Assembly (NCBI GenBank): GCA_965214015.1
Contig: CBDCAS010000019.1
Location: forward strand, 62,001 to 126,000
DNA length: 64,000 nucleotides
Direction of reading: 5' to 3'
Source: CBDCAS01 sp965214015
GTDB taxonomy: Bacteria > Pseudomonadota > Gammaproteobacteria > Coxiellales > Coxiellaceae
In this document: positions 16,364 through 23,160 of the stretch, piece after piece
How the letters are laid out: the number at the start of each line of letters is the position of its first letter
Numbering within the stretch: position 1 is the stretch's first letter
Made by a program: the position numbers and the translations under genes
The notes under the pieces: generated by a model
What the model was told of the DNA's origin: nothing
Seen by the model: only the letters and a program-made list of their open reading frames with translations
Database searches by the model: none

Positions 16364-18280
16364 TTAGTTTCTCGACTCAATATTTTTACTATCAATACGA
16401 ATTTTTGAAAGATTTGTTATAGATTGTGTATAAAAACGATATTGTTGACTGACATTTAATTGATTTAAATGTTTTTTAAGCTGATCAAATTCTTTCATTG
16501 GTATATGAGAGATATCAGCAAGCCTTAGAGCAAATACTTTAAAAACAACATAATCTCCATTTGCCAAAACTAAAGTATTTATCCCTGATAAAGTATTATT
16601 TTTTATCCTTAAAGGAGGTGATGTTGAAAATACACTCGACAGAATGGGTTTAGGTACTGTGTGATCATTTCGTTGCACAGATTTTTTACTAATCCACTTA
16701 ATATTAAAACGTTTTGCTAATGACACAACCGTTGTTCCTTTGGCTAGAGCAGAACTTATCTGATAAGCCTGCAAGCCTGCAGCAGCTTCTGCTTTATTTT
16801 TCTTCAATATGCCAATAATTAAGGGCTTGACTTCGGACAAAGGCCTCAATCGAGTCGCTTTATACTGATTAACACGCAATACTACCACACTACCATCTGG
16901 CAAATTAATAACATAACTATTATTTTTATCCTGCAAAACATCATCACTAAAAGCAGTAGTAATTAATTTATTATTTGAAAAAATACTGTTCTTTAAACCT
17001 TTTCTAGTCAACCAAGGGCTTGTTTGAATAGGAATAGTCAGTTTTTTTGCTGCAACATCTAGTGTCGTTGGATGAGTATAAGTCAAGTCTGCCAATAGTT
17101 CACTTTTCTGTGATAAGATTTGCTCTACTCGCTGTTGTAATAGACGCTTTTGAATATCATTTTTGACAGTCTGAAAAGAACGAAGTTTCTCAGGAGTAAT
17201 AGAAATCACTTTGATAAAGAAAACTGCTGAAGGGGTCGTTATAAACTTAGATATCTGTCCCAAATCCGTTGTAGTAATTACACGAGCTCTATTTTTTGGC
17301 ATCGTTGCTAAAGTATACACATGGGTTGAAGAGGTTGCCTTTGTCTGTTTTAAAATAGACTTTAGCGAGCCCCCTTTTTCCAACTGATGTTGAATTTGCC
17401 TAAGATGTTGTTTTGCCATAGAGATTTTTTGGGAATTTGCTGCCAAAGCAATAGGAACTGTAATTTGTAATACTTTCCATTGCTTAGGCTCTTTAAAAGA
17501 GGCTTTATTAACCTGATAGTAACTCTGTAGATCCTCTAATGATATTTTTATATTCTTCGCAATAGATTGTGATGACAGTAACAAATAATTGACTTTAATT
17601 TTTTCTGCGCTCTTATAAGAGGCTTTATGCTTGTCATAATAGTTTTCAACCTCACGATTAGAAATTTGAACATTTTTTAGAAATTGAGCAAAAGGCACAG
17701 TAAAATATCCAAAATCTCTTTTCTGATGGGTTAATTGATACAATCGATTGATTTCGCTTGGCAAAGAGAATACTGAATTTTCTAAGCCCATACGCATTTG
17801 ATTAGCTAAAAGATTATCATGAACCTCACTCATAAATTGTTTCTCTGTCATCCTGGCAGAGAGCAAAAGCTGTCCAAAGCGTTGTGGCGAAAATAAACCT
17901 TTGACCTGAAACTCTGGCGCCAACATAATAGCTTGTTCTACTTGCTGCCAATTAACAGCAAACCCCTGTTTTCTTGCTGCTTGAAGTAATAGTATTTTGG
18001 AGATTATGCGCTCGAGTGCAAGAGACTGTATTTGTTTTTGCTCTTGTAGGCTAATCTGTCGATTAGACTGAGATCGTATACGCTGAAGCAGTTGATGATA
18101 GAGCAGGTTGAGTTGTTTTTCAGAAATTTTTTGGCCATTTACAGTTGCAACCGACTTTGAACCAGCACTGTCTCGACCAATGTAGTATTCAACTCCCCAA
18201 AGTGCGAAAACTAAGGCTATAACGACCACCATAACACCAGCAACCCATCCTTGAATACGATCGCTAATTTTCTGAAGCAT
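16364..18280 (-). CDS. ppiD: Periplasmic folding chaperone PpiD (SurA-like peptidyl-prolyl isomerase family)
   Basis: Inner-membrane-anchored periplasmic chaperone near the Sec translocon, 638 residues, typical for PpiD. One N-terminal membrane helix (about residues 13-33, GWVAGVMVVVIALVFALWG) is followed by the FSYIG-type motif variant VEYYIGRDS, then a long SurA_N-like helical region and a parvulin-like domain around 260-370. The parvulin domain looks degenerate, as in other PpiD proteins, so chaperone activity is more likely than isomerase activity. In E. coli ppiD follows hupB; here two tRNAs and an islet separate them. Confidence 0.9.
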   Translation of the reverse strand: MLQKISDRIQGWVAGVMVVVIALVFALWGVEYYIGRDSAGSKSVATVNGQKISEKQLNLLYHQLLQRIRSQSNRQISLQEQKQIQSLALERIISKILLLQAARKQGFAVNWQQVEQAIMLAPEFQVKGLFSPQRFGQLLLSARMTEKQFMSEVHDNLLANQMRMGLENSVFSLPSEINRLYQLTHQKRDFGYFTVPFAQFLKNVQISNREVENYYDKHKASYKSAEKIKVNYLLLSSQSIAKNIKISLEDLQSYYQVNKASFKEPKQWKVLQITVPIALAANSQKISMAKQHLRQIQHQLEKGGSLKSILKQTKATSSTHVYTLATMPKNRARVITTTDLGQISKFITTPSAVFFIKVISITPEKLRSFQTVKNDIQKRLLQQRVEQILSQKSELLADLTYTHPTTLDVAAKKLTIPIQTSPWLTRKGLKNSIFSNNKLITTAFSDDVLQDKNNSYVINLPDGSVVVLRVNQYKATRLRPLSEVKPLIIGILKKNKAEAAAGLQAYQISSALAKGTTVVSLAKRFNIKWISKKSVQRNDHTVPKPILSSVFSTSPPLRIKNNTLSGINTLVLANGDYVVFKVFALRLADISHIPMKEFDQLKKHLNQLNVSQQYRFYTQSITNLSKIRIDSKNIESRN

Positions 18281-18300
18281 CTAATGCATTCCTTTAAGAA

Positions 18301-18377
18301 TGGCGGAGTGGACGGGACTCGAACCCGCGACCCCCGGCGTGACAGGCCGGTATTCTAACCAACTGAACTACCACTCC
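18301..18377 (-). tRNA. tRNA-Asp (anticodon GTC)
   Basis: Minus-strand cloverleaf beginning GGAGTGGTAGTTCAGTTGG, with anticodon arm CCGGC-CTGTCAC-GCCGG, T-arm GCGGGTTCGAGTCCCGT and encoded CCA. It is nearly identical in form to E. coli tRNA-Asp. It lies 20 nt upstream of ppiD, and the accessory islet starts on its other side. Confidence 0.97.
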
Positions 18378-18830
18378 AACTTGACTCATCATTTATCTAT
18401 AGAACTAAATCATCTGAAGAAAATTATCTACTGACTTACTCAATAGTCAAACTGATCTAGCTCTCACCTGCCAACATGGCCAACAACCTCTTTTAACCCA
18501 CACTTTAATAAAAAGGCAGGCAGGCATTCTACAGAAGCTATCGCCGAAAAGAAAGTTTATAGACCCATGAGTTATAAGTCACGGAATTTACATGTTGTAA
18601 TCCATATCGGATACTTTAGTATCTAATCTAGGCCCTGAGTTGTCATAAAATTGACAAACTAACTGCAAAATAGGACATAAAATCAATGAGTTCATCCTCA
18701 AATTACAAAGGGCATGCCCCATAAAAGACTTTAATGAGCCTGTTATATCAGTTGAGCCTAATCTAGAAAAAATTTAAATTACTTAAAAATTGCGCTCACG
18801 CACACAAAAAATTAGTTAGGAGTCAAATCA
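18378..18830. other. Intergenic region between tRNA-Asp and the EndoU gene
   Basis: 453 bases with no supported gene. It must hold the tRNA-Asp promoter on the minus strand (a TATAGA hexamer lies about 18 nt upstream of the tRNA) and a promoter for the EndoU gene on the plus strand. A TTGACA occurs near 18651 but no well-spaced -10 follows. No integrase, inverted repeat or tRNA fragment was found. Confidence 0.5.
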
Positions 18831-19418
18831 TTGAAAAATTTAACTAGAACCTTTCAAGCTCTTATTAAAATATTCAAAAGCAGTCTATTAATTGCAAGCT
18901 TGATACTCTCAAGTGCCTCTGCTGCTGAAGGTATCAACTGTAGTACCCTGCCAAAATTGAGTAACACACAACCACCTGTCAATTTACATCATATTTTTTG
19001 TGGTGAGCTAAATCGCCGAGGTCGGGCAGTTGGCTATCATTCCAATCCCGATGCCCACCCTCCAAGTACTTATAGATCACATACGGAAAGGAGCCCTCAA
19101 AACCATGCTGGTATTTATATTTGGGAAAAAATACACTTAGTCATGAACAGTAAATCAGTGACTAAACGGATGTCAACAATGTTTCCTGACCACTGCTCCG
19201 AGTCTCAGGTTATCAATAGTATTGTCTATAGCGCAAAGCATATAACTCAAAACTGCTCAGTGCGTTGGGCTCAGTGCGGCCCTTCTGCACCGAGCATTAC
19301 TGCCAGCGGCAATCTAGATAATTATTGTATTGGTAAAGATGGACATATGTTTATAATTGCTACAGCAAAGAAGGGTGCTAAGATAAATACAGCCTTTCCA
19401 GTTTATGCAAGACACTGA
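18831..19418 (+). CDS. Secreted EndoU-family nuclease (putative toxin or effector)
   Basis: 195-residue protein with a Sec signal peptide (hydrophobic residues 18-32, cleavage near SASAA). The rest fits the bacterial EndoU RNase domain known from CdiA C-termini and other polymorphic toxins: HHIFCGELNRRGRAVGYHSNP (H54 and H70, the likely catalytic pair), MFPDHCSESQVINSIVYSA, and the terminal block KINTAFPVY. Translation starts at TTG, supported by TTAGGAG eight bases upstream. It is a stand-alone domain with its own signal peptide, not the tail of a large adhesin, and no obvious cytoplasmic immunity gene adjoins it. Function as an RNA-cleaving toxin is inferred from family. Confidence 0.78.
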   Translation: MKNLTRTFQALIKIFKSSLLIASLILSSASAAEGINCSTLPKLSNTQPPVNLHHIFCGELNRRGRAVGYHSNPDAHPPSTYRSHTERSPQNHAGIYIWEKIHLVMNSKSVTKRMSTMFPDHCSESQVINSIVYSAKHITQNCSVRWAQCGPSAPSITASGNLDNYCIGKDGHMFIIATAKKGAKINTAFPVYARH

Positions 19419-19459
19419 TAAATAAATCCACCAATGAATAAAAGTATTTATTTTCTCAT

Positions 19460-19487
19460 TTGACTGAAAAGTAAAGTAGGTTATGAT
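19460..19487 (+). promoter_or_regulatory. Sigma-70 promoter of the beta-barrel-like gene
   Basis: TTGACT at 19460-19465, a 16-nt spacer and TATGAT at 19482-19487. The expected start is near 19494, giving a leader of about 63 nt before the ATG at 19557. Confidence 0.7.
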
Positions 19488-19504
19488 ACATCGCTTTAAT
19501 GGAC

Positions 19505-19524
19505 AAAGGGATAAATGACCCTTT
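19505..19524 (+). promoter_or_regulatory. Leader hairpin followed by a T tract
   Basis: AAAGGG and CCCTTT pair across an eight-base loop and are followed six bases later by six T residues (19530-19535). It lies between the promoter and the start codon of the next gene, so it could be an attenuator, or a terminator for the EndoU transcript. Confidence 0.4.
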
Positions 19525-19556
19525 AACTATTTTTTGATAAATGGAGGACACATTAG

Positions 19557-20087
19557 ATGAGTAAATCATATTATTGGCTAATTAGTTTTGTCTTGGTAGC
19601 ATTATCAAGCATTAACATAGCAAACGCTGCAGTTAGCAATCGGCAATTATTTAATCCATACCATAACCAAGGAATTGCGATTCAAATATCGACTAAATCA
19701 CTGGGAGTTGGATTTTATGGCCCTTATCATAGCTTCACTGTTGGAGCAGGTATCGGCCCATACACTTATGTTGACAGTGATCCAAGTAATCACTATATCG
19801 ACTATCATGCTTATATAAGGAAAAATTTTGCGATTACTAATCACACTATATTTGGTGTTGGTTTTATTGCAGGCAATCGCTCAGGTAAAGAAGCAGGTAT
19901 CACCATCAACCATGACTATAATTTAGGACCTTATGTAGGTTTTGAATATGCTGCAACTCAGCATGTCTTGCTCGGTGGTTTTATTACACTCTTTAACTAT
20001 CGTTCAACTCGATTATCTGGCGGATCTACCATTGATTCCTATAAAGCATTACGCGGCGGTTCAGTACAATTTACCTATCTTTTCTAG
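19557..20087 (+). CDS. Exported beta-barrel-like protein, unknown function
   Basis: 176 residues with a clear signal peptide (residues 5-25, cleaved after ANA). The mature part is rich in alternating aromatic and glycine residues (GVGFYGPYHSFTVGAGIGPY, YDLGPYVGFEY-like strands) and ends in FTYLF, with a C-terminal aromatic as in outer-membrane barrels. It resembles small eight-strand opacity/OmpW-like barrels, but I do not recognise the family. A good Shine-Dalgarno (GGAGG) precedes the ATG. It has its own promoter and sits between the EndoU gene and a bidirectional hairpin. It could be a surface protein or unrelated cargo. Confidence 0.6.
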   Translation: MSKSYYWLISFVLVALSSINIANAAVSNRQLFNPYHNQGIAIQISTKSLGVGFYGPYHSFTVGAGIGPYTYVDSDPSNHYIDYHAYIRKNFAITNHTIFGVGFIAGNRSGKEAGITINHDYNLGPYVGFEYAATQHVLLGGFITLFNYRSTRLSGGSTIDSYKALRGGSVQFTYLF

Positions 20088-20110
20088 AAATATGCTAAGT
20101 GCATGACATG

Positions 20111-20133
20111 GTTCGGCCCTTATAGGGCCGAAC
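20111..20133. terminator. Bidirectional terminator hairpin
   Basis: GTTCGGCCCT and AGGGCCGAAC form a perfect ten-base-pair stem with a three-base loop, located between two convergent genes. No long T tract follows on either side, so it may act as a stabilising 3' hairpin rather than a strict intrinsic terminator. Confidence 0.65.
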
Positions 20134-20137
20134 ATAC

Positions 20138-20437
20138 TTATACACCGTTGGCACTTAAGGCTGAAGCTTCTACCACAACATTTCTATTGAAATTGAAGAA
20201 ACTGAAGCAATTTTTCTTCTGAAACGCATTAATCATCATAGCAAATCCAACTAAGGTCAGCCATATAGCAACACCGGTAAAAAAACCAATTAGTCCACAT
20301 AGCAGCGCGCCAGGAATAGCGCCTATACCAAATGCTGCAGCACCACCTGCCCCACCCACACTTACACCAATAATTGTGCAAGAAATAACACAAGGAATTA
20401 AAATAATTCCACCAACAAATGTTTTCTTATCTAACAT
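20138..20437 (-). CDS. Small glycine-rich membrane protein, probable target of the adjacent MerR regulator
   Basis: 99 residues with two or three membrane segments (about residues 8-28, 30-48 and 50-70), the middle one rich in Gly and Ala (VGGAGGAAAFGIGAIPGALL). The C-terminal 25 residues are hydrophilic. Cysteines lie at 16, 20, 47 and 77. I do not recognise the family. It is transcribed divergently from a MerR-type regulator, and its promoter has the over-long spacer with a central dyad that MerR-family proteins remodel. The inferred role is therefore in a metal or stress response controlled by that regulator. AGGAG lies upstream of the ATG. Confidence 0.6.
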   Translation of the reverse strand: MLDKKTFVGGIILIPCVISCTIIGVSVGGAGGAAAFGIGAIPGALLCGLIGFFTGVAIWLTLVGFAMMINAFQKKNCFSFFNFNRNVVVEASALSANGV

Positions 20438-20500
20438 ACTATATGCTCTCCTATCAACTATTTAACCTTACTTACACCACCTTGTTAGGTGATGCTAAAA

Positions 20501-20532
20501 ATGATACAACTTGTGTCTAGCACACAGGTCAA
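20501..20532 (-). promoter_or_regulatory. MerR-type promoter with central dyad
   Basis: On the minus strand: TTGACC (20532-20527), a 20-nt spacer and TATCAT (20506-20501). The spacer contains the dyad TGTGT-GCTAG-ACACA, extendable to eight-base arms with one mismatch. Spacers of 19-20 nt with a central dyad are the hallmark of promoters activated by DNA distortion by MerR, CueR and ZntR. It drives the 99-residue membrane protein. Confidence 0.75.
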
Positions 20533-20582
20533 ACGATAAAATTAAATATTAGTGTCTATTGCTTACCTGAAGAGATAAACAT

Positions 20583-21005
20583 ATGCTTACTGTGAAGAAA
20601 GTTGCCGATTTAGCTGGTGTAACGATTGACTCCGTTCGCTATTATACGAAAATAGGCTTACTAAAGCCTAAGCGTAATCAGGATAATAACTATAAAGAAT
20701 TTTCGTCAAATGATGTCAAACGTATTAAATTCATTCACCGCGCAAAGCAATTAAGATTTTCATTACGTGAAATCGACCGTTTACTCAGTACTGCGGCACT
20801 CGGTAGATCACCTTGCCCTATAGCTCGTGATATCATAAAAAACAAAATAACTGAAAATAAAAAGAAAATTACCGAATTGATTCAACTACAGTCTCAAATG
20901 GAAAAAGCATTAGCAAAATGGAATCAAATGACCAACAAAATACCGTACAGAAATATAGTTTGTCATTTGATTGAGTGCTGGGAGACTACACCAGAAATTG
21001 AGTAA
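20583..21005 (+). CDS. MerR-family metal-responsive transcription regulator
   Basis: 140 residues. The N-terminal winged helix-turn-helix (residues 2-70, KVADLAGVTIDSVRYYTKIGLLKP) is followed by a long dimerisation helix (80-118). Cysteines C78, C127 and C132 plus H128 are arranged like the metal site of the ZntR/CadR/PbrR group (one Cys before the coiled coil, two after), but the helix is longer than usual, so the metal cannot be named. It is divergent from the 99-residue membrane protein and very probably controls the promoter between them. Typical members sit beside a P-type ATPase; none is present here. Confidence 0.85.
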   Translation: MLTVKKVADLAGVTIDSVRYYTKIGLLKPKRNQDNNYKEFSSNDVKRIKFIHRAKQLRFSLREIDRLLSTAALGRSPCPIARDIIKNKITENKKKITELIQLQSQMEKALAKWNQMTNKIPYRNIVCHLIECWETTPEIE

Positions 21006-21093
21006 ATTTCTCGATACTTTTACAATTTAGCTACCTAACGTTTTTTTCAAAATGAAATTTTTATAACAGCCTCAACCACATTATACTAGAATT

Positions 21094-21169
21094 TGGTGGG
21101 TGCTGAGGGATTCGAACCCCCGACATTTGCCTTGTAAGGGCAACGCTCTACCAACTAAGCTAAGCACCC
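21094..21169 (-). tRNA. tRNA-Val (anticodon TAC)
   Basis: Minus-strand cloverleaf with acceptor GGGTGCT paired to AGCACCC, D-arm AGCTTAGTTGGTAGAGC, anticodon arm TTGCC-CTTACAA-GGCAA and T-arm GGGGGTTCGAATCCCTC, with CCA encoded. It marks the right edge of the accessory islet. Confidence 0.96.
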
Positions 21170-21194
21170 GCATAGATATTCATGCTTAAATAAA

Positions 21195-21216
21195 AACCCC
21201 AGCTAATGCTGGGGTT
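21195..21216 (-). terminator. Rho-independent terminator after hupB
   Basis: Nine-base-pair stem AACCCCAGC / GCTGGGGTT around a four-base loop, with five T residues on the minus strand including the last stem bases. It lies 33 nt past the HU stop codon and just before tRNA-Val. Confidence 0.9.
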
Positions 21217-21248
21217 CAAAAGATAGCTTAATTAGCTATTTGATTCAA

Positions 21249-21542
21249 CTAATTTAATTCACTTATATTAACAGCCTCTTTAAGCTTTTTACCTACTTTA
21301 AACTTGGGAACGATTGTAGCAGGAATGTTTATTTCTGCCCCTGTTTGTGGATTACGCCCTACTCGTGCTGCACGATGACTCGCTTCCCAACTGCCCCAAC
21401 CAACAATACTGACCTTACCACCATTGATCAAAGTTTCAGTAACATAGTCTGTAAACGCATTCAGAGCACTCTCAGCCGTTATTTTTGGAATACTGGCCCG
21501 CTCAGACATAATATCGATCAAATCTTGTTTATTTTTACTCAT
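21249..21542 (-). CDS. hupB: DNA-binding protein HU
   Basis: Nucleoid-associated DNA-bending protein, about 97 residues from the ATG at 21542. The signature GWGSWEASHRAARVGRNPQTG is followed by EINIPATIVPKFKVGKKLKEAV, including the intercalating proline of the beta arm. An in-frame GTG at 21554 is less likely because AAGG lies eight to nine bases before the ATG. A strong promoter is visible upstream (TTGACA with an 18-nt spacer to TATTCT) and a terminator downstream, so it is monocistronic. Confidence 0.94.
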   Translation of the reverse strand: MSKNKQDLIDIMSERASIPKITAESALNAFTDYVTETLINGGKVSIVGWGSWEASHRAARVGRNPQTGAEINIPATIVPKFKVGKKLKEAVNISELN

Positions 21543-21593
21543 TGTTCTTATCACCTTATCCTATGGTTAAACAAAAATGTCCATAACATTAGC

Positions 21594-21623
21594 AGAATAC
21601 CAATAGCTTTTACGGGCTGTCAA
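21594..21623 (-). promoter_or_regulatory. hupB promoter
   Basis: Minus strand TTGACA at 21623-21618, an 18-nt spacer and TATTCT at 21599-21594. The predicted start near 21587 leaves a leader of about 45 nt. Confidence 0.7.
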
Positions 21624-21690
21624 ACAAAAGTCTGACCTATTTTAGACTTTCCAGGCCCTACTACTCTTAAGAGATTTATTGCTTGAATCT

Positions 21691-23148
21691 CTATTGATCA
21701 GAGTTAGAACTTCCACCGACTGTCATAGAATCAATTTTTAAGGTGGGCTGACCGACACCAACAACAACACTTTGTCCTGCCTTACCACAAACGCCTAAAC
21801 CAGAATCGAAGGCTAAATCATGACCTACCATGGACACCTTCTTTAAAATATCGGGACCATTACCAATTAAAGTCGCTCCTTTTATAGGGCATGTAAGCTT
21901 TCCTTTTTCAATCAAATACGCCTCACTGCTAGAAAATACGAATTTACCTGAAGTGATATCTACTTGTCCTCCAGACATATCAGCCACATAGAGGCCTTTT
22001 TCAACAGAGGCAATAATCTCTTTTGGATCTGATTTACCAGGTAGCATGTAAGTATTGGTCATTCGAGGCAGGGGCATATCCGCATAAGATTCGCGTCGAC
22101 CATTTCCAGTAGAGTGCACGCCCATCAACTTTGCATTATGACAATCTTGCATATAATTTTTGAGCACTCCTCGCTCAATCAATACTGTCTTTTGTGTTGA
22201 CGTTCCCTCATCATCCACTGTTAAAGACCCAGGTCGGTTAGGGATTGTTCCATCATCAATAATTGTACAAAGTGAAGAAGCCACCTGCTCACCTACAAGT
22301 CCACTAAATGCTGAGCTCCCTTTTCGATTAAAATCTCCTTCTAAACCATGACCAACCGCTTCATGTAATAACACAGCAGACCAACCTGGTGCTAATACAA
22401 CTGGCATCATCCCAGCAGGTGCTTCTTTGGCCTCCAAGTTTATCAATGCTTGTTCTACCGCTTTATTCACATAATCCATGGCCTTATGATCACGAATAAA
22501 AAATTGATAATCTGAACGGGCACCACCGCCTCCAGCTCCTTGTTCTCGACGCCCTGCCGCCTCCACAATGACACGAGCAGAGAGCGTCACTAAAGGACGA
22601 ATATCACTCACCATTACACCATCACTGCGCATTATTAATATGACATCAAAAATCCCAGTTAATTGTAACCTGACTTCTTTAACACGAGGATCTATCGCCC
22701 GTGCTTTTGTGTCTAGTTTTAATAGAAAATTCACTTTTTCTGACTCATCCATATTATTAAGTGGATTAACAGCAGAATATAAAGGTTCTATTGCGTTACG
22801 ATGATGAAAAACTGGTAATGCATTCTCTTGGCCAAGACGGACAATACATTTTGCAGAGTCAGCTGCCTGTTGTAACGCTTTAAAATTAATATCATTAGCA
22901 AAGGCAAAGCCTGACTTTTCACCACTGACTACACGTAAGCCAAAACCACGATCGACACTAAAATCTCCTTCTTTGACGCGACCTTCTTCAAGAAACCAAG
23001 ATTCTTGCTGTATACTTTGCAAATAAATATCTGCTACATCAATATGAGAGCCTGTGAGCTGACCGAGCACTTTGCCAATTTGATATTGATCTAGTTCAGC
23101 ACTCATTAATAAAGACTGTTCGGCAATTTTGTTATTCAAATCAATCAT
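21691..23148 (-). CDS. tldD: Metalloprotease TldD
   Basis: Catalytic subunit of the TldD/TldE protease, which trims modified peptides and unfolded substrates in the cytoplasm. 485 residues, full length. The zinc motif is LLHEAVGHGLEGDF (H262, E263, H267). The blocks VDDEGTSTQKTVLIERG and GLGVCGKAGQSVVVGVGQPT are typical. The partner gene tldE/pmbA is not in this window. It lies 12 nt downstream of yhdP. A weak hairpin at 21627-21650 follows. Confidence 0.95.
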   Translation of the reverse strand: MIDLNNKIAEQSLLMSAELDQYQIGKVLGQLTGSHIDVADIYLQSIQQESWFLEEGRVKEGDFSVDRGFGLRVVSGEKSGFAFANDINFKALQQAADSAKCIVRLGQENALPVFHHRNAIEPLYSAVNPLNNMDESEKVNFLLKLDTKARAIDPRVKEVRLQLTGIFDVILIMRSDGVMVSDIRPLVTLSARVIVEAAGRREQGAGGGGARSDYQFFIRDHKAMDYVNKAVEQALINLEAKEAPAGMMPVVLAPGWSAVLLHEAVGHGLEGDFNRKGSSAFSGLVGEQVASSLCTIIDDGTIPNRPGSLTVDDEGTSTQKTVLIERGVLKNYMQDCHNAKLMGVHSTGNGRRESYADMPLPRMTNTYMLPGKSDPKEIIASVEKGLYVADMSGGQVDITSGKFVFSSSEAYLIEKGKLTCPIKGATLIGNGPDILKKVSMVGHDLAFDSGLGVCGKAGQSVVVGVGQPTLKIDSMTVGGSSNSDQ

Positions 23149-23160
23149 ATAATCACTTCC

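Noticed and set aside
18770..18790. PmrA-like box upstream of the EndoU gene
   Set aside because: The two TTAAA elements are 9 bases apart instead of 11 and do not match TTAAT.
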